A DNA stretch of 61,107 bases from Acidobacteriota bacterium (GTDB taxonomy: Bacteria > Acidobacteriota > Holophagae > Holophagales > Holophagaceae), in assembly GCA_016195985.1 (NCBI GenBank), contig JACPYP010000033.1, forward strand, positions 1 to 61,107, given 5' to 3'. The position numbers and the translations under genes are program-made. The notes under the pieces were generated by a model. That model was given only the letters and a program-made list of their open reading frames with translations, did not search any database and was not told the DNA's origin. Shown here in pieces: positions 35,272 through 43,632 of this stretch (position 1 is the stretch's first letter; every line of letters begins with the position of its first letter).

Positions 35272-35550
35272 TTAGAGAACGGAAGGTCCGGCGTTCCATT
35301 CGTTCGTTGGCCAGTTGAAATCGTCTTTATGTTCGCAGTGGCAAGCTTGGCATACCCACCGACCATCGCCCGTTGTGAAGGCAAGAAAGGGCAGAGAGCC
35401 AGGCGCGGAGCAATGAAAGTCTATTGAACAGAAAACACATCGGTCTTTAGCGTTGGCAGAGCTGGGTTCGTAGGGTACCAATTTCAATTCCGCATTGTTG
35501 AGGGAATGGAATTGTTTGCTGAAGTGCCAGTTGGGATTCGATCCGATCAT
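35272..35550 (-). CDS. Small zinc-ribbon-like protein
   Basis: 92 residues from the ATG at 35550. Two cysteine pairs, DRCVFCSIDFHCS and RWVCQACHCEHKDDF, separated by about 25 residues, look like a zinc-binding unit. No membrane segment and no family recognised. The frame stays open upstream, but that part is built from the palindromic repeat at 35704-35767 and is probably not coding. AT-richer than core genes. Confidence 0.55.
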   Translation of the reverse strand: MIGSNPNWHFSKQFHSLNNAELKLVPYEPSSANAKDRCVFCSIDFHCSAPGSLPFLAFTTGDGRWVCQACHCEHKDDFNWPTNEWNAGPSVL

Positions 35551-35703
35551 GAAAACGCCTAACGGGAAATGGATGGCGGGTGGGGCAGGTGCTTTCCTTT
35601 CATTCGTGTGGATCCGCGCCCCGCAGGACGAATTGAAACCACGGGCTCTGCGGATGGACACGGATTCATACCAAGTCGCTTCAATCCCATCGAAAAGGGC
35701 TTT

Positions 35704-35767
35704 CATCACCAAGGTACCAAGAACTGCATGAACAGTGGCCCGGGTTTTCTTGGTGTCTTGGTGGTGT
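35704..35767. repeat. CACCAAGACACCAAG palindromic repeat, copy 1
   Basis: CATCACCAAGGTACCAAGAA (35704-35723) pairs with TTCTTGGTGTCTTGGTGGTG (35747-35766), leaving a central loop. The same sequence family occurs between serA and serC and between DUF1015 and serA. Confidence 0.75.
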
Positions 35768-35884
35768 TCCTTGTCTTTTGAATTCAAATCCATATCAAAA
35801 GACACGCGATTCCCTTCACTAAATCCGTGTGAATCCGTGCCCATCCGGAGCAAAACCTGTTTTTCCGTGGAGTAGACTCGTCCC

Positions 35885-36256
35885 ATGCACCTTTCGGATC
35901 GCGCGTTCCGCAGGCTGGTGGACGAGGCGCTGGGCCTGGTCCCGGAGGAGTTCCGTCCCTACCTGGAGGGGGTGCCGGTGGTCATCGCGGAATGGCCTTC
36001 CGACGCGCTGCTGGATGACATGGGCATTCCCGAGGACGATACGCTGTACGGGCTGTATTCGGGCCACGCGCTGACGGAAGGCCCCCCCCAATCCGGGGAC
36101 CTGCCGCCCCGCATCACCATCTTCCGGGGGCCGCTGCTAGAGGATTGCGCGGATGAGGAGGATCTGCGGGGGGAGATCGCCACCACGGTCATCCACGAGA
36201 TCGCCCACCACTTCGGCATCGACGAGGAGAGGCTGGAGGAGCTGGGCTGGGGCTGA
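35885..36256 (+). CDS. Zincin-like metallopeptidase family protein
   Basis: 123 residues. The conserved C-terminal TTVIHEIAHHFGIDEERLEELG contains the HExxH zinc motif with a downstream Asp/Glu, and PRITIFRGPLLEDCADEEDLRG precedes it; this is the small 'metallopeptidase family' (PF06262-like) of unknown substrate. Length is normal for the family. Confidence 0.9.
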   Translation: MHLSDRAFRRLVDEALGLVPEEFRPYLEGVPVVIAEWPSDALLDDMGIPEDDTLYGLYSGHALTEGPPQSGDLPPRITIFRGPLLEDCADEEDLRGEIATTVIHEIAHHFGIDEERLEELGWG

Positions 36257-36369
36257 GGCCTGGGCCCGGCCTCCTGGTCCATCCACGGCGGATCAAGCAT
36301 TTCGAGGGTCATCCCGCGCGGGCTTCGCTATGCTGATCGATCCGGCTTCAGGCCGGGCGGGGTTCTGCG

Positions 36370-37260
36370 ATGGTCAAGCGCGTCTGGTCCACCCTCAAGG
36401 GAAGCTTCGCCAGTTCGGTGCTGGCGGCCAATGCTGTGACGGTCTTTTCTGGCATGATCCCGGTGGCCCTGGTGAAGCTGGCCCTGCCTTTCGGGGCCGT
36501 GCGTCGCCGGGCTGACCGGGCGCTGACGGCCCTGGCCGAAGGGTGGATCGCGGTGAATGGGTGGTGGATGGCGCTGGTGCAACGCATCCGCTGGGACGTG
36601 AGGGGCCTGGAAGGGCTCCGCCGCAAGGGCTGGTACCTGGTGAGCAGCAACCATCAGAGCTGGGTGGACATTCTGGTGCTGCAGAAGATCTTCCATCGCC
36701 GCGTGCCCTTCCTGAAGTTCTTTCTCAAGCGTCAGTTGATTTACGTGCCGGTCATGGGTCTGGCCTGGTGGGCGCTGGATTTCCCCTTCATGCGACGGCG
36801 CACGGGCAGCCGTTCCGCGGATCTGGATACCGCGCGCAAGGCTTGCGAGAAGTTCCGGAGGATCCCCACCTCGGTGATGAATTTCCTGGAGGGCACCCGC
36901 TTCAGCCGCGCCAAGCATGACGCGCAGCAGTCGCCTTACCGGCACCTGCTGAAACCCAAGGTGGGCGGCCTCGCCACGGCGCTCGGCGCCATGGGGGAAC
37001 GCTTCGATGCCCTGTTGGATGTCACCATCGTCTACCCCGAAGGCGTGCCCAGTTTCTGGGATCTGCTGTCGGGCCGCATGAAGGCAGTGGTGGTGCGGGT
37101 GCGGGAGCGCAAGATCCCCAAGGATCTGCTGGGGGGCGACTATGAGGGCGATCCGGCCTTCCGGGCCCGCATTCAGGGCTTCGTCCACGACATGTGGACG
37201 GAGAAGGACGCCCGCATCGAAGAGATCGTGTTGCCGCTGCGGGGCCGCGCCGAAGCCTGA
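36370..37260 (+). CDS. PlsC-type acyltransferase (YihG-like)
   Basis: 296 residues. An N-terminal hydrophobic part (VFSGMIPVALVKLALPF) leads to the acyltransferase motifs: SSNHQSWVDILVLQ (the H-x4-D site), FPFMRRR and FLEGTRFS (glycerol-phosphate-binding block), and TIVYPEGVPSFWDL. The order and length match the LPLAT subfamily that includes YihG. Probably acylates a lysophospholipid at the inner membrane. Single gene, no clear operon. Confidence 0.88.
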   Translation: MVKRVWSTLKGSFASSVLAANAVTVFSGMIPVALVKLALPFGAVRRRADRALTALAEGWIAVNGWWMALVQRIRWDVRGLEGLRRKGWYLVSSNHQSWVDILVLQKIFHRRVPFLKFFLKRQLIYVPVMGLAWWALDFPFMRRRTGSRSADLDTARKACEKFRRIPTSVMNFLEGTRFSRAKHDAQQSPYRHLLKPKVGGLATALGAMGERFDALLDVTIVYPEGVPSFWDLLSGRMKAVVVRVRERKIPKDLLGGDYEGDPAFRARIQGFVHDMWTEKDARIEEIVLPLRGRAEA

Positions 37261-37283
37261 TGCCCTGAATCAGGAAAACCCGG

Positions 37284-38981
37284 TCAGATCAGCAGCAGGG
37301 TGCCGAAGCAGGAGCCCATGATGGGCGGGCGTCCGGGGATGCGCGCCTCATAGAGACCCGCGAGCCCCGCATCGGGGTGGAAGGGGCTGGCGGGGGGCAG
37401 GGCGAGGTCCCGGAAGCAGGTCTGGGCGCAGAGGTTGGAGGCCAGGGCGGCCTCGTCGCCGGCCTTGATCTGGGCGGTGCTGAAGGCCCGGGAAGAGCCT
37501 TTGTGGTGGATGAGGCGCTTGCGGATGCGATCGAAGAGCCCCGCGTAGGTTTCCACGGGGATGGGCGAGCCCAAGCGCTCCAGGCGGTCCAGGGTGGCGA
37601 AGATGTGGAGCAGCACCTGCACCGAGATGCGGGGCGCCGCATCTCCGCCGCGGAAGCGGGCCTGGATCTCCGCGAAGGTTTCCAGGGGGCCCTGGAGGCG
37701 GGCCTTGGAGAAGCCCGCGGCGTGGGCCAGGTGGGCGCCGAAGATCAGGGTGGTGCCGCGGTCCCCCAGATCGTAGGGGGCGGCGCGGGCGGCTTCCACC
37801 ACGGCCTCCACGGCCTGGCGCACGAAGCGGTCCAGGAGGATGCCCGGGGCGAAGTTGCGTCCGCGCGCCGCGTGGGAAAGCACCAGGGCCAGGCGGAAGA
37901 ACTGCCCGTCGCGGATGCGGGTGTCCTGCAGCAGCTCGGCCTGCACGCGGTGGACGCCCTCGAAGAGGCGGATGCGCTGCTCGGCCTGTGCCTCGTCGCC
38001 GGAGATGCCGCCATCGGCCAGGAAGACGTCGGCCATGTAGGGCAGGTGCCAGCCCGAGGCGGCCACGGAGGGCGGAAGCAGCGGTTTCATGCGCTGGGTG
38101 GCTGCGGCCAGGCGCTCGCGGTTGCACCAGAGGAAGGCCTTCTTGGGTTCGCCTCTGTAGGCGCGCATGAGGCGCACCAGGAAGCCGATCTTGGCGCGGA
38201 GCGGATGGAGTTCGGCGAAGGGCTGAAGGCGCTCGAAGGCTTCCAGCAGCTCGTCGTATTCGCTTACCACGGCCGAGGGCCGGTCGCCGCTGGCAGCGCG
38301 GTCCACCAGCAGGGACATGAGGGCGGAGGGATCCTCCCGGAAGTGGGCGAAGCTCCCGCCGCGGAGGCTGGAGCCGAAGGCGGTGTGCAGCGAGACTTCC
38401 AGCAGCTCGATGATGGGGGCCTCGGGCAGGGCCGCTTCGCCCGAGGGGGTGAGCCGGAAGAAGCCCTGGCCTTCCACCTGGGTGCCGGGCAGGGCCTCCT
38501 TCTTCGTCTGGTCGATTTCCCGGTCCGTGGCCGCGAGGCGGTCGAGGCATTCCCGGCCTTCCACCAGGAGATGCTCCAGGATGCGCTCCAGATTGGGCAC
38601 CACGTCCCGGGGGGCGGCCACGCCGCGCACCTGGAGCTTCAGGAGCTCGAGGTATCGCAGGAGATGGTGCAGGTCCGGATCATCCGGACGGGGGCCGGAG
38701 GGACCGCCGAAACCGGGCAGCAGGCCCGCCAGCCTCGATTTGGGCGCCAGCTGCCGCTGCAGGCGGTCCACGCAGCCCTTGGCCTCGACGATCTTGCGGT
38801 GGGTGTCCTGCAGGGCCTCATAGCGGCTTTCCAGGCTGGCCTGTTTGGGCCGCTCGTCCCGCTGGATGAGGCCGCGTGCCACCAGGTCGTCAAGGCTCCG
38901 GGCGCTGATGGCCTCGGGGCGCAGCACCTCGGTGGCGGCCAGCAGCTTGAGGTGGTCGAGCCAGGTGGGTGGGGCGTTCAT
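37284..38981 (-). CDS. Large hypothetical protein
   Basis: 565 residues from the ATG at 38981 (GGGGGGA upstream); the frame continues upstream through a palindrome and is not supported there. Mostly helical: an N-terminal LDHLKLLAATEVLRPEAIS, a coiled part (YEALQDTHRKIVEAKGCVD), and a long central region with LMRAYRGEPKKAFLWCN and RIRLFEGVHRVQAELLQD. It ends GSCFGTLLLI. No signal peptide, membrane helix or known domain seen. Function unknown. Confidence 0.7.
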   Translation of the reverse strand: MNAPPTWLDHLKLLAATEVLRPEAISARSLDDLVARGLIQRDERPKQASLESRYEALQDTHRKIVEAKGCVDRLQRQLAPKSRLAGLLPGFGGPSGPRPDDPDLHHLLRYLELLKLQVRGVAAPRDVVPNLERILEHLLVEGRECLDRLAATDREIDQTKKEALPGTQVEGQGFFRLTPSGEAALPEAPIIELLEVSLHTAFGSSLRGGSFAHFREDPSALMSLLVDRAASGDRPSAVVSEYDELLEAFERLQPFAELHPLRAKIGFLVRLMRAYRGEPKKAFLWCNRERLAAATQRMKPLLPPSVAASGWHLPYMADVFLADGGISGDEAQAEQRIRLFEGVHRVQAELLQDTRIRDGQFFRLALVLSHAARGRNFAPGILLDRFVRQAVEAVVEAARAAPYDLGDRGTTLIFGAHLAHAAGFSKARLQGPLETFAEIQARFRGGDAAPRISVQVLLHIFATLDRLERLGSPIPVETYAGLFDRIRKRLIHHKGSSRAFSTAQIKAGDEAALASNLCAQTCFRDLALPPASPFHPDAGLAGLYEARIPGRPPIMGSCFGTLLLI

Positions 38982-39069
38982 GGGGGGAGGATCCTGATGG
39001 GTGCCGTGGGGCGTTGGCATGTCATCGGCGGCGCCGGCGCAGAGCCAAAGAATGGAAGCTTTGCCCGGA

Positions 39070-39109
39070 CGCAGAAAGTGGGCACCGGAACCGGTGCCCA
39101 CTTTCTGCG
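39070..39109. repeat. 40-bp perfect palindrome
   Basis: CGCAGAAAGTGGGCACCGG (39070-39088), central AA, then its exact reverse complement (39091-39109). It lies 58 bases after the serC stop and can act as a very strong hairpin. Confidence 0.9.
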
Positions 39110-39166
39110 CGGGAGGGATGGCTCCCGGGGGCTAAGGCCCCCAGTCTACCCCTTAGCTTCCCCAGT

Positions 39167-40267
39167 CTACCCGTTGGTCTTGACGAACTGCTCCATGAAG
39201 TCGACGAGCGTCTTCACGTTGTCCACGGTGACGGCGTTGTAGGTGCTGACGCGGATGCCGCCGATGTCGCGGTAGCCCTTCAGGCCCACCATGCCGTTCT
39301 TCTTGGCTTCCTTCACGAACTGGTCGTCCAGCTCGGGGGTGGGAAGGAAGAAGTCCACGTTCATGAGGCTGCGGTGGCTCTTCTCGGTGACGAAGCCCTT
39401 GTAGAAGCCCGCGTGCTTATCGATGCAGCCGTAGAGCAGTGCGCCCTTCTGGCGGTTGGCGGCCTCGATGGCCTTCAGACCGCCCAGGCTCTTGTTGTAG
39501 GCCAGGACGTTGCGGAGGATGTAGATGCCGAAGGTGGGCGGGGTGTTGTAGAGGCTGTTCTTCTCGGCGTGGATCTTGAAACGCAGGTAGCTGGGCAGGT
39601 CCTGGGCCTCGCACATCTCAAGGAAGTCCTCGCGGATGATCGTCAGCGTCACGCCGGAGGGGCCGAGGTTCTTCTGGGCCCCGCCGTAGATGAGGCCGAA
39701 GGGGCTCACATCGAAGGGCCGCCACATGAAGTCGGAGCTCATGTCGCAGACGTAGGGCACGTTGCCGACCTTGGGAAACTCCTGCCACTGGGTGCCTTCC
39801 ACGGTGTTGTTGGAGGTGAAGTGGACGAAGGAGCTGTCGGCGCCGACCTTGATTTCATCGGCGAAGGGCAGGCGGCTGTACTTCTGCTCCTTGGTGCTGG
39901 CGGCGATGCGGACGTTGTCGCCGGCCACGAGCTTGGCTTCCTTGGCGGCCTTCTCGGCCCAGTTGCCCGTGTTGATGTAGTCGGCCTTGCGGCCGTTGCG
40001 GAGCAGGTTGAGGGGGATCATGCCAAAGCTCAGGTGCGCGCCGCCCTGGAGCAGGAGCACCTTGTAGTTGTCGGGCAGGCCCATCAGCTCCTTGGTCAGG
40101 CTGATGGCTTCCTCATGCACCGCGTCGTATTCCTTGGAGCGGTGGCTGACTTCCATGACGGACATGCCGGTGCCGGCGAAGTCCAGCAGCTCTTCCTTGG
40201 CCCGCTCGAGGGCGGGCAGGGGCAGCCCGGCGGGGCCGGCGTAGAAGTTGATCGCGCGATGGGTCAT
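39167..40267 (-). CDS. serC: Phosphoserine aminotransferase
   Basis: 366 residues with GGAGGA upstream of the ATG. Transaminates 3-phosphohydroxypyruvate to phosphoserine in serine synthesis; PLP-dependent. Landmarks: NFYAGPAGLPLPAL at the start, GMSVMEVSHRSKEY, LLLQGGAHLSFGMIPLN, YVCDMSSDFMWRP and the PLP lysine in YGGAQKNLGPSG. Length is normal. Third gene of the DUF1015-serA-serC set. Confidence 0.96.
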   Translation of the reverse strand: MTHRAINFYAGPAGLPLPALERAKEELLDFAGTGMSVMEVSHRSKEYDAVHEEAISLTKELMGLPDNYKVLLLQGGAHLSFGMIPLNLLRNGRKADYINTGNWAEKAAKEAKLVAGDNVRIAASTKEQKYSRLPFADEIKVGADSSFVHFTSNNTVEGTQWQEFPKVGNVPYVCDMSSDFMWRPFDVSPFGLIYGGAQKNLGPSGVTLTIIREDFLEMCEAQDLPSYLRFKIHAEKNSLYNTPPTFGIYILRNVLAYNKSLGGLKAIEAANRQKGALLYGCIDKHAGFYKGFVTEKSHRSLMNVDFFLPTPELDDQFVKEAKKNGMVGLKGYRDIGGIRVSTYNAVTVDNVKTLVDFMEQFVKTNG

Positions 40268-40297
40268 GGGTTCCTCCTTAAATCAATGAAACGGATA

Positions 40298-40371
40298 ACC
40301 ACCAAGACACCAAGGCACCAAGAAAAGATAACAAGGATTTTCCTTTGCAGTTCTTTGGTGTCTTGGTGGTG
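40298..40371. repeat. CACCAAGACACCAAG palindromic repeat, copy 2 (serA-serC gap)
   Basis: ACCACCAAGACACCAAGGCA with a trailing CCAAGAA (left arm, 40299-40323) pairs with TTCTTTGGTGTCTTGGTGGT (40351-40370). It fills most of the 110-base gap between serA and serC. Confidence 0.85.
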
Positions 40372-40377
40372 AATCTT

Positions 40378-41250
40378 TTAGGCCTTGAAATCCTGAAGAA
40401 TCAGAACGACTTCGTCGCCGATGCGGCCCAGGTTCTCCTTGGAGCTGGCGCCGATGTGAGGGGCCATGAAGACGTTGGGGGCGCTCAGCAGGGGGCAGTC
40501 GGCCGGCGGGGGATCGCTGGGCCACACGTCGGTGCCGTAGGCCTTCACCTTGCCGCTCAGAAGGGCGGCCACGAGGTCGGCCTCGTTCACGCACTTGCCG
40601 CGGCCGGTGTTGATGAGCATCATGCCGTCCTTGGCCTTGGCCAGGAAGGCGGCGTTGATCATGCCGCGGGTCTCGTCCGTGAGGGGGGTGTGCAGGCTGA
40701 TGACGTCGGCCTTGGCGGCCAGCTCATCGAGGCTCACGAGCTTGGCGATGGGGTGCTCTTTCAGGAAGGGATCGAAGGCGATCACTTCCATGCCGAAGGC
40801 GGCGGCCCGCTTGGCCACTTCACTGGCGATGGCACCGGCGCCGATGAGGCCCAGGGTCTTCTTGAAGAGCTCCGTGCGCTTCAGCTCGTTCTTGAGGAAC
40901 TTGCCTTCCTTCATGGAGACGTGGGCCTCGATGAGGCGGGCGGGGATGGCCACCATGAAGGCCATGGCCATTTCGGCCACGGCCACGCTGCTGGCGCGGG
41001 GCGTGTTCACGGCCTTGATGCCCTTTTCGGCGCAGAGCTTCTTGTCCACGTTGTCCATGCCCACGCCGCCGCGGATGACGAGCTTGAGCTTGGGAGCCTT
41101 GGCCACGAGGTCCGCATTGACCTGGGTCTTGGATCGGACGAGGAGCACTTCGGCGCTGCCGAGGGTGGCCATGTCGGAAGAGACAGTGCCGAAAGCTGCG
41201 AGGCGCTCGGGCAGCTTGGCGTCAAAGGCGTCGGCGATGAGGATGTTCAT
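40378..41250 (-). CDS. serA: Short-form phosphoglycerate dehydrogenase
   Basis: 290 residues from the ATG at 41250 (GGAGTCC upstream). Oxidises 3-phosphoglycerate in the first serine step. The D-2-hydroxyacid dehydrogenase layout is complete: catalytic arginine in VIRGGVGMDNVD, NAD site LGLIGAGAIASEVAKRA (third glycine of GxGxxG is alanine), TGRGKCVNEADL and the active-site histidine in MAPHIGASSKEN. It lacks the ACT and other C-terminal regulatory domains, so serine feedback of the E. coli type is not expected. Confidence 0.9.
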   Translation of the reverse strand: MNILIADAFDAKLPERLAAFGTVSSDMATLGSAEVLLVRSKTQVNADLVAKAPKLKLVIRGGVGMDNVDKKLCAEKGIKAVNTPRASSVAVAEMAMAFMVAIPARLIEAHVSMKEGKFLKNELKRTELFKKTLGLIGAGAIASEVAKRAAAFGMEVIAFDPFLKEHPIAKLVSLDELAAKADVISLHTPLTDETRGMINAAFLAKAKDGMMLINTGRGKCVNEADLVAALLSGKVKAYGTDVWPSDPPPADCPLLSAPNVFMAPHIGASSKENLGRIGDEVVLILQDFKA

Positions 41251-41287
41251 GGGGACTCCGGTTGATCCAGACGTTAAAGAAAAACTG

Positions 41288-41367
41288 ATCACCACCAAGG
41301 CACCAAGACACCAAGGACAGAAGGAAAAGAAAAGCCTTTTCTTGGTGCCTTGGTGTCTGGGTGGTGG
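41288..41367. repeat. CACCAAGACACCAAG palindromic repeat, copy 3 (DUF1015-serA gap)
   Basis: ATCACCACCAAGGCACCAAG (41288-41307) with a trailing ACACCAAGG pairs with CCTTTTCTTGGTGCCTTGG (41335 on) and its following TGTCTGGGTGGTGG. It forms a stem of over 20 bp with few mismatches. Confidence 0.85.
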
Positions 41368-41370
41368 ATT

Positions 41371-42621
41371 TTATCCCTCGTACATCCGCACCAGCAGGCC
41401 AGAGCGGAGCTTGGGCTCGAACCAGGTGGATTTGGGGGGCATGACTTCACCGGCGTCGGCCACGCTCATGAGCTGGACCAGCGAGGTGGGATACACGGAG
41501 AAGGCGACGGCGCAGCCTTCCTTCACGCGGCGCTCCAGCTCGTCCATGCCGCGGATGCCGCCCACGAAATCGATGCGGGTGTTGGTGCGGGGATCGTCGA
41601 TGCCAAGGATGGGGTTGAGCAGGTTCTCCTGGAGGATGCTCACGTCCAGGCCGCGCACGGGGTCCGAGGCGGGGAAGCTGCCGGGCTTGGCCTTCAGCTC
41701 GTACCAGGTGCCGCCGAGATACATGCCGAAGGTGGTGGGGGCCTGGGACTCGCGGTGGCTGGAGACGGCCACCTCGAACTTCTCGCCCACCTTGGCCAGG
41801 AAGGCTTCCTGGCTAAGGCCGTTGAGGTCCTTCACCACGCGGTTGTAATCCATGATCTTCAGCTGGTCGTGGGGGAAGACCACGGCCATGAAGCTTTCAA
41901 AGGGCTCGTCGCCGTCCAGCGCCACGCCCTTGGCCTTGGCCTCGGCGCGGAGTGCCTGGCCATAGCGGATGGCGGCGGCGGTGCGGTGGTGGCCGTCGGC
42001 GATGTAGAGGGCGTCCACGCCGTTGAAGAGATGGACGAGCTCGTAGACGACGGTCTCTCCGGACACGACCCACACGGTGTGGCCGATGCCGTCGGGCGTG
42101 ACCACGTCATAGACGGGCACCTGCTTGCGGACGTCGTTCACGATGTGGTCGATGTAGGGCACGGCCTTGTAGGTGAGGAAGACGGGCTCGGCGTTGGCGG
42201 CCTGCTCGGTGACGTGGCGGGTGCGGTCGTCTTCCTTGTCCTTGCGGGTGAACTCATGGCGCTTGATGGTGCCGTTCTCGTATTCCTCAACGGAGCAGAG
42301 GCCCACCAGGCCGGCCTGCACGTGATCGCCCATCTTCTGCTGGTAGACGTAGAGGCAGGGCGTGTTCTCGTGGAACAGGGTGCCTTCCTCGATCATCTTT
42401 CGCAGGTTGGACACGCCCTTGGCGTAGACTTCGTCCGCGTGGACATCGATGCCCGCGGGCAGGTCGATTTCGGGGCGGCCCACATGGAGGAAAGAGTGGG
42501 GGTTGCCCTTGGCCAGCTCGGCGGCTTCCTGGGTATTCACCACATCGTAGGGAACGGCCGCCACCTGGGCGGCCAATTCGGGCCGGGGGCGGAACGCGCG
42601 GAAAGGCTTCAGCTGGGACAT
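41371..42621 (-). CDS. DUF1015 family protein of the serine operon
   Basis: 416 residues from the ATG at 42621; upstream codons of the frame have no support. DUF1015 features: LKPFRAFRPRPELAAQVAAV followed by PYDVVNTQEA, NPHSFLHVGRPEIDLP, LYVYQQKMG, KRHEFTRKDKEDDRTRH and the strongly conserved LYIADGHHRTAAAIRYG. The enzyme activity of the family is not known to me. It leads the serA-serC operon and no phosphoserine phosphatase (serB) is seen nearby. The DGHHR block resembles nucleotide-binding motifs of ParB/sulfiredoxin-fold enzymes, which is an inference. Confidence 0.92.
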   Translation of the reverse strand: MSQLKPFRAFRPRPELAAQVAAVPYDVVNTQEAAELAKGNPHSFLHVGRPEIDLPAGIDVHADEVYAKGVSNLRKMIEEGTLFHENTPCLYVYQQKMGDHVQAGLVGLCSVEEYENGTIKRHEFTRKDKEDDRTRHVTEQAANAEPVFLTYKAVPYIDHIVNDVRKQVPVYDVVTPDGIGHTVWVVSGETVVYELVHLFNGVDALYIADGHHRTAAAIRYGQALRAEAKAKGVALDGDEPFESFMAVVFPHDQLKIMDYNRVVKDLNGLSQEAFLAKVGEKFEVAVSSHRESQAPTTFGMYLGGTWYELKAKPGSFPASDPVRGLDVSILQENLLNPILGIDDPRTNTRIDFVGGIRGMDELERRVKEGCAVAFSVYPTSLVQLMSVADAGEVMPPKSTWFEPKLRSGLLVRMYEG

Positions 42622-42845
42622 GGACACCTGCCTGGGGGAAGGGGGCCCCAACGGGGGCGCACTGGCGCCATTATTCCCCGATAGGTTCCCTTTGCAGAGC
42701 CCTTTGAAATGGTTTTGACGAAAGTCCCAAAGTTCCGCTGAATTCGACGCGAATCGTCAAGGCCCGGGGGGCCACCGCAAAGGGGTCGGGCCAGGGGGGG
42801 GCCGTTCAAAGAGCTTGCCTTTGTGGTTTTTGTGCTCTTTGCGGT

Positions 42846-43577
42846 TCAGGCTTCGCCGAATTCGGGACGGCGCTGGTCGGCAAGCAGGGCGGCGTTCATG
42901 AGCAGCTCGGTGAGGGCCAGGCCGATGGTCTGCTCCACCCGGCAGGTTTCCACGAACTCGATGTCGGGCCGGTCCCAGGCGAGGATCTCGTAGGCTGCGG
43001 GAAGGCCTTCCTCCGCGCGGTAGACCGCGTGAACCACCTCGCCGTTCTTGAGGTACATCAGGCCCATGCCCGCCTCGGAGTTGACGGTGAGGGTGCAGGA
43101 TTTCTTCTCCCAGTTCAGCAGCTGCAGGATGCTGTTGAGCCCGATGCCGCGGATGAGCCCGCTGGGCTCCAGGGCGGCGGCGGCCTTGATGGCGTCCATG
43201 AGGATGGTGAGTCGGGGCGGCTTGGTGAGGATGCGGATGGCGCCCAGCTGCAAGGGGGTGTTCAGGTGCTGGCTCAGGTCCAGGCCCGTCATGACGATGA
43301 TGGGCACCTGGGGGTAGAAGCGGCTCGCCTTGGCGATGAGGTTGAAGCCGTCCATGACGGGCATGTTCAGATCCGTCACGAGGACGTGCACGGGCTCGTG
43401 GCGGAGGATGTCCATGGCCTGGCCGCCGTTTTCCGCCATGAGGATCTTGAAGCCCACCAGGCCCTTCAGGCCGGCCCGGTAGAGGCTCAGGGTGGCGCGG
43501 TCGTCCTCCACCACCAGCAGGGTCTTGGCGGGGGCATCGGGAACTGGCAGGGGACGATGGCGGGGCGGAGAGCTCAT
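42846..43577 (-). CDS. Response regulator with DUF4388-like output domain
   Basis: About 243 residues. Residues 20-140 form a receiver domain: acidic pair in LLVVEDDRATLSLY, phospho-accepting Asp in VTDLNMPVMDG, Thr in IVMTGLD and Lys in LTKPPRL. The second half (LIRGIGLNSILQLLNWEKKSCTL, GLMYLKNGEVVHAVY, LPAAYEILAWDRPDIEF) is DUF4388/PATAN-like, a protein-interaction domain found in gliding and surface-behaviour regulators. No DNA-binding domain. GTG at 43583 is an alternative start. Confidence 0.88.
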   Translation of the reverse strand: MSSPPRHRPLPVPDAPAKTLLVVEDDRATLSLYRAGLKGLVGFKILMAENGGQAMDILRHEPVHVLVTDLNMPVMDGFNLIAKASRFYPQVPIIVMTGLDLSQHLNTPLQLGAIRILTKPPRLTILMDAIKAAAALEPSGLIRGIGLNSILQLLNWEKKSCTLTVNSEAGMGLMYLKNGEVVHAVYRAEEGLPAAYEILAWDRPDIEFVETCRVEQTIGLALTELLMNAALLADQRRPEFGEA

Positions 43578-43632
43578 GGGCACCGTTCAGAATACCTTTT
43601 CGACGGCGGCTTAGCTCTTCCTGCCTTTTGGC

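Noticed and set aside
28490-35550. Integron cassette array with attC sites
   Set aside because: GCCTAAC/TTAGGC-like words occur at 30642 and 35557, and all genes share one strand, but I could not pair any of them into a proper attC site and no integron integrase is in the window. Kept only as a looser cassette-like idea.
35551-35886. N-terminal extension of the zinc-ribbon-like gene
   Set aside because: The extra codons come from the CACCAAG palindrome and scattered short repeats; the coherent part starts at the ATG at 35550.
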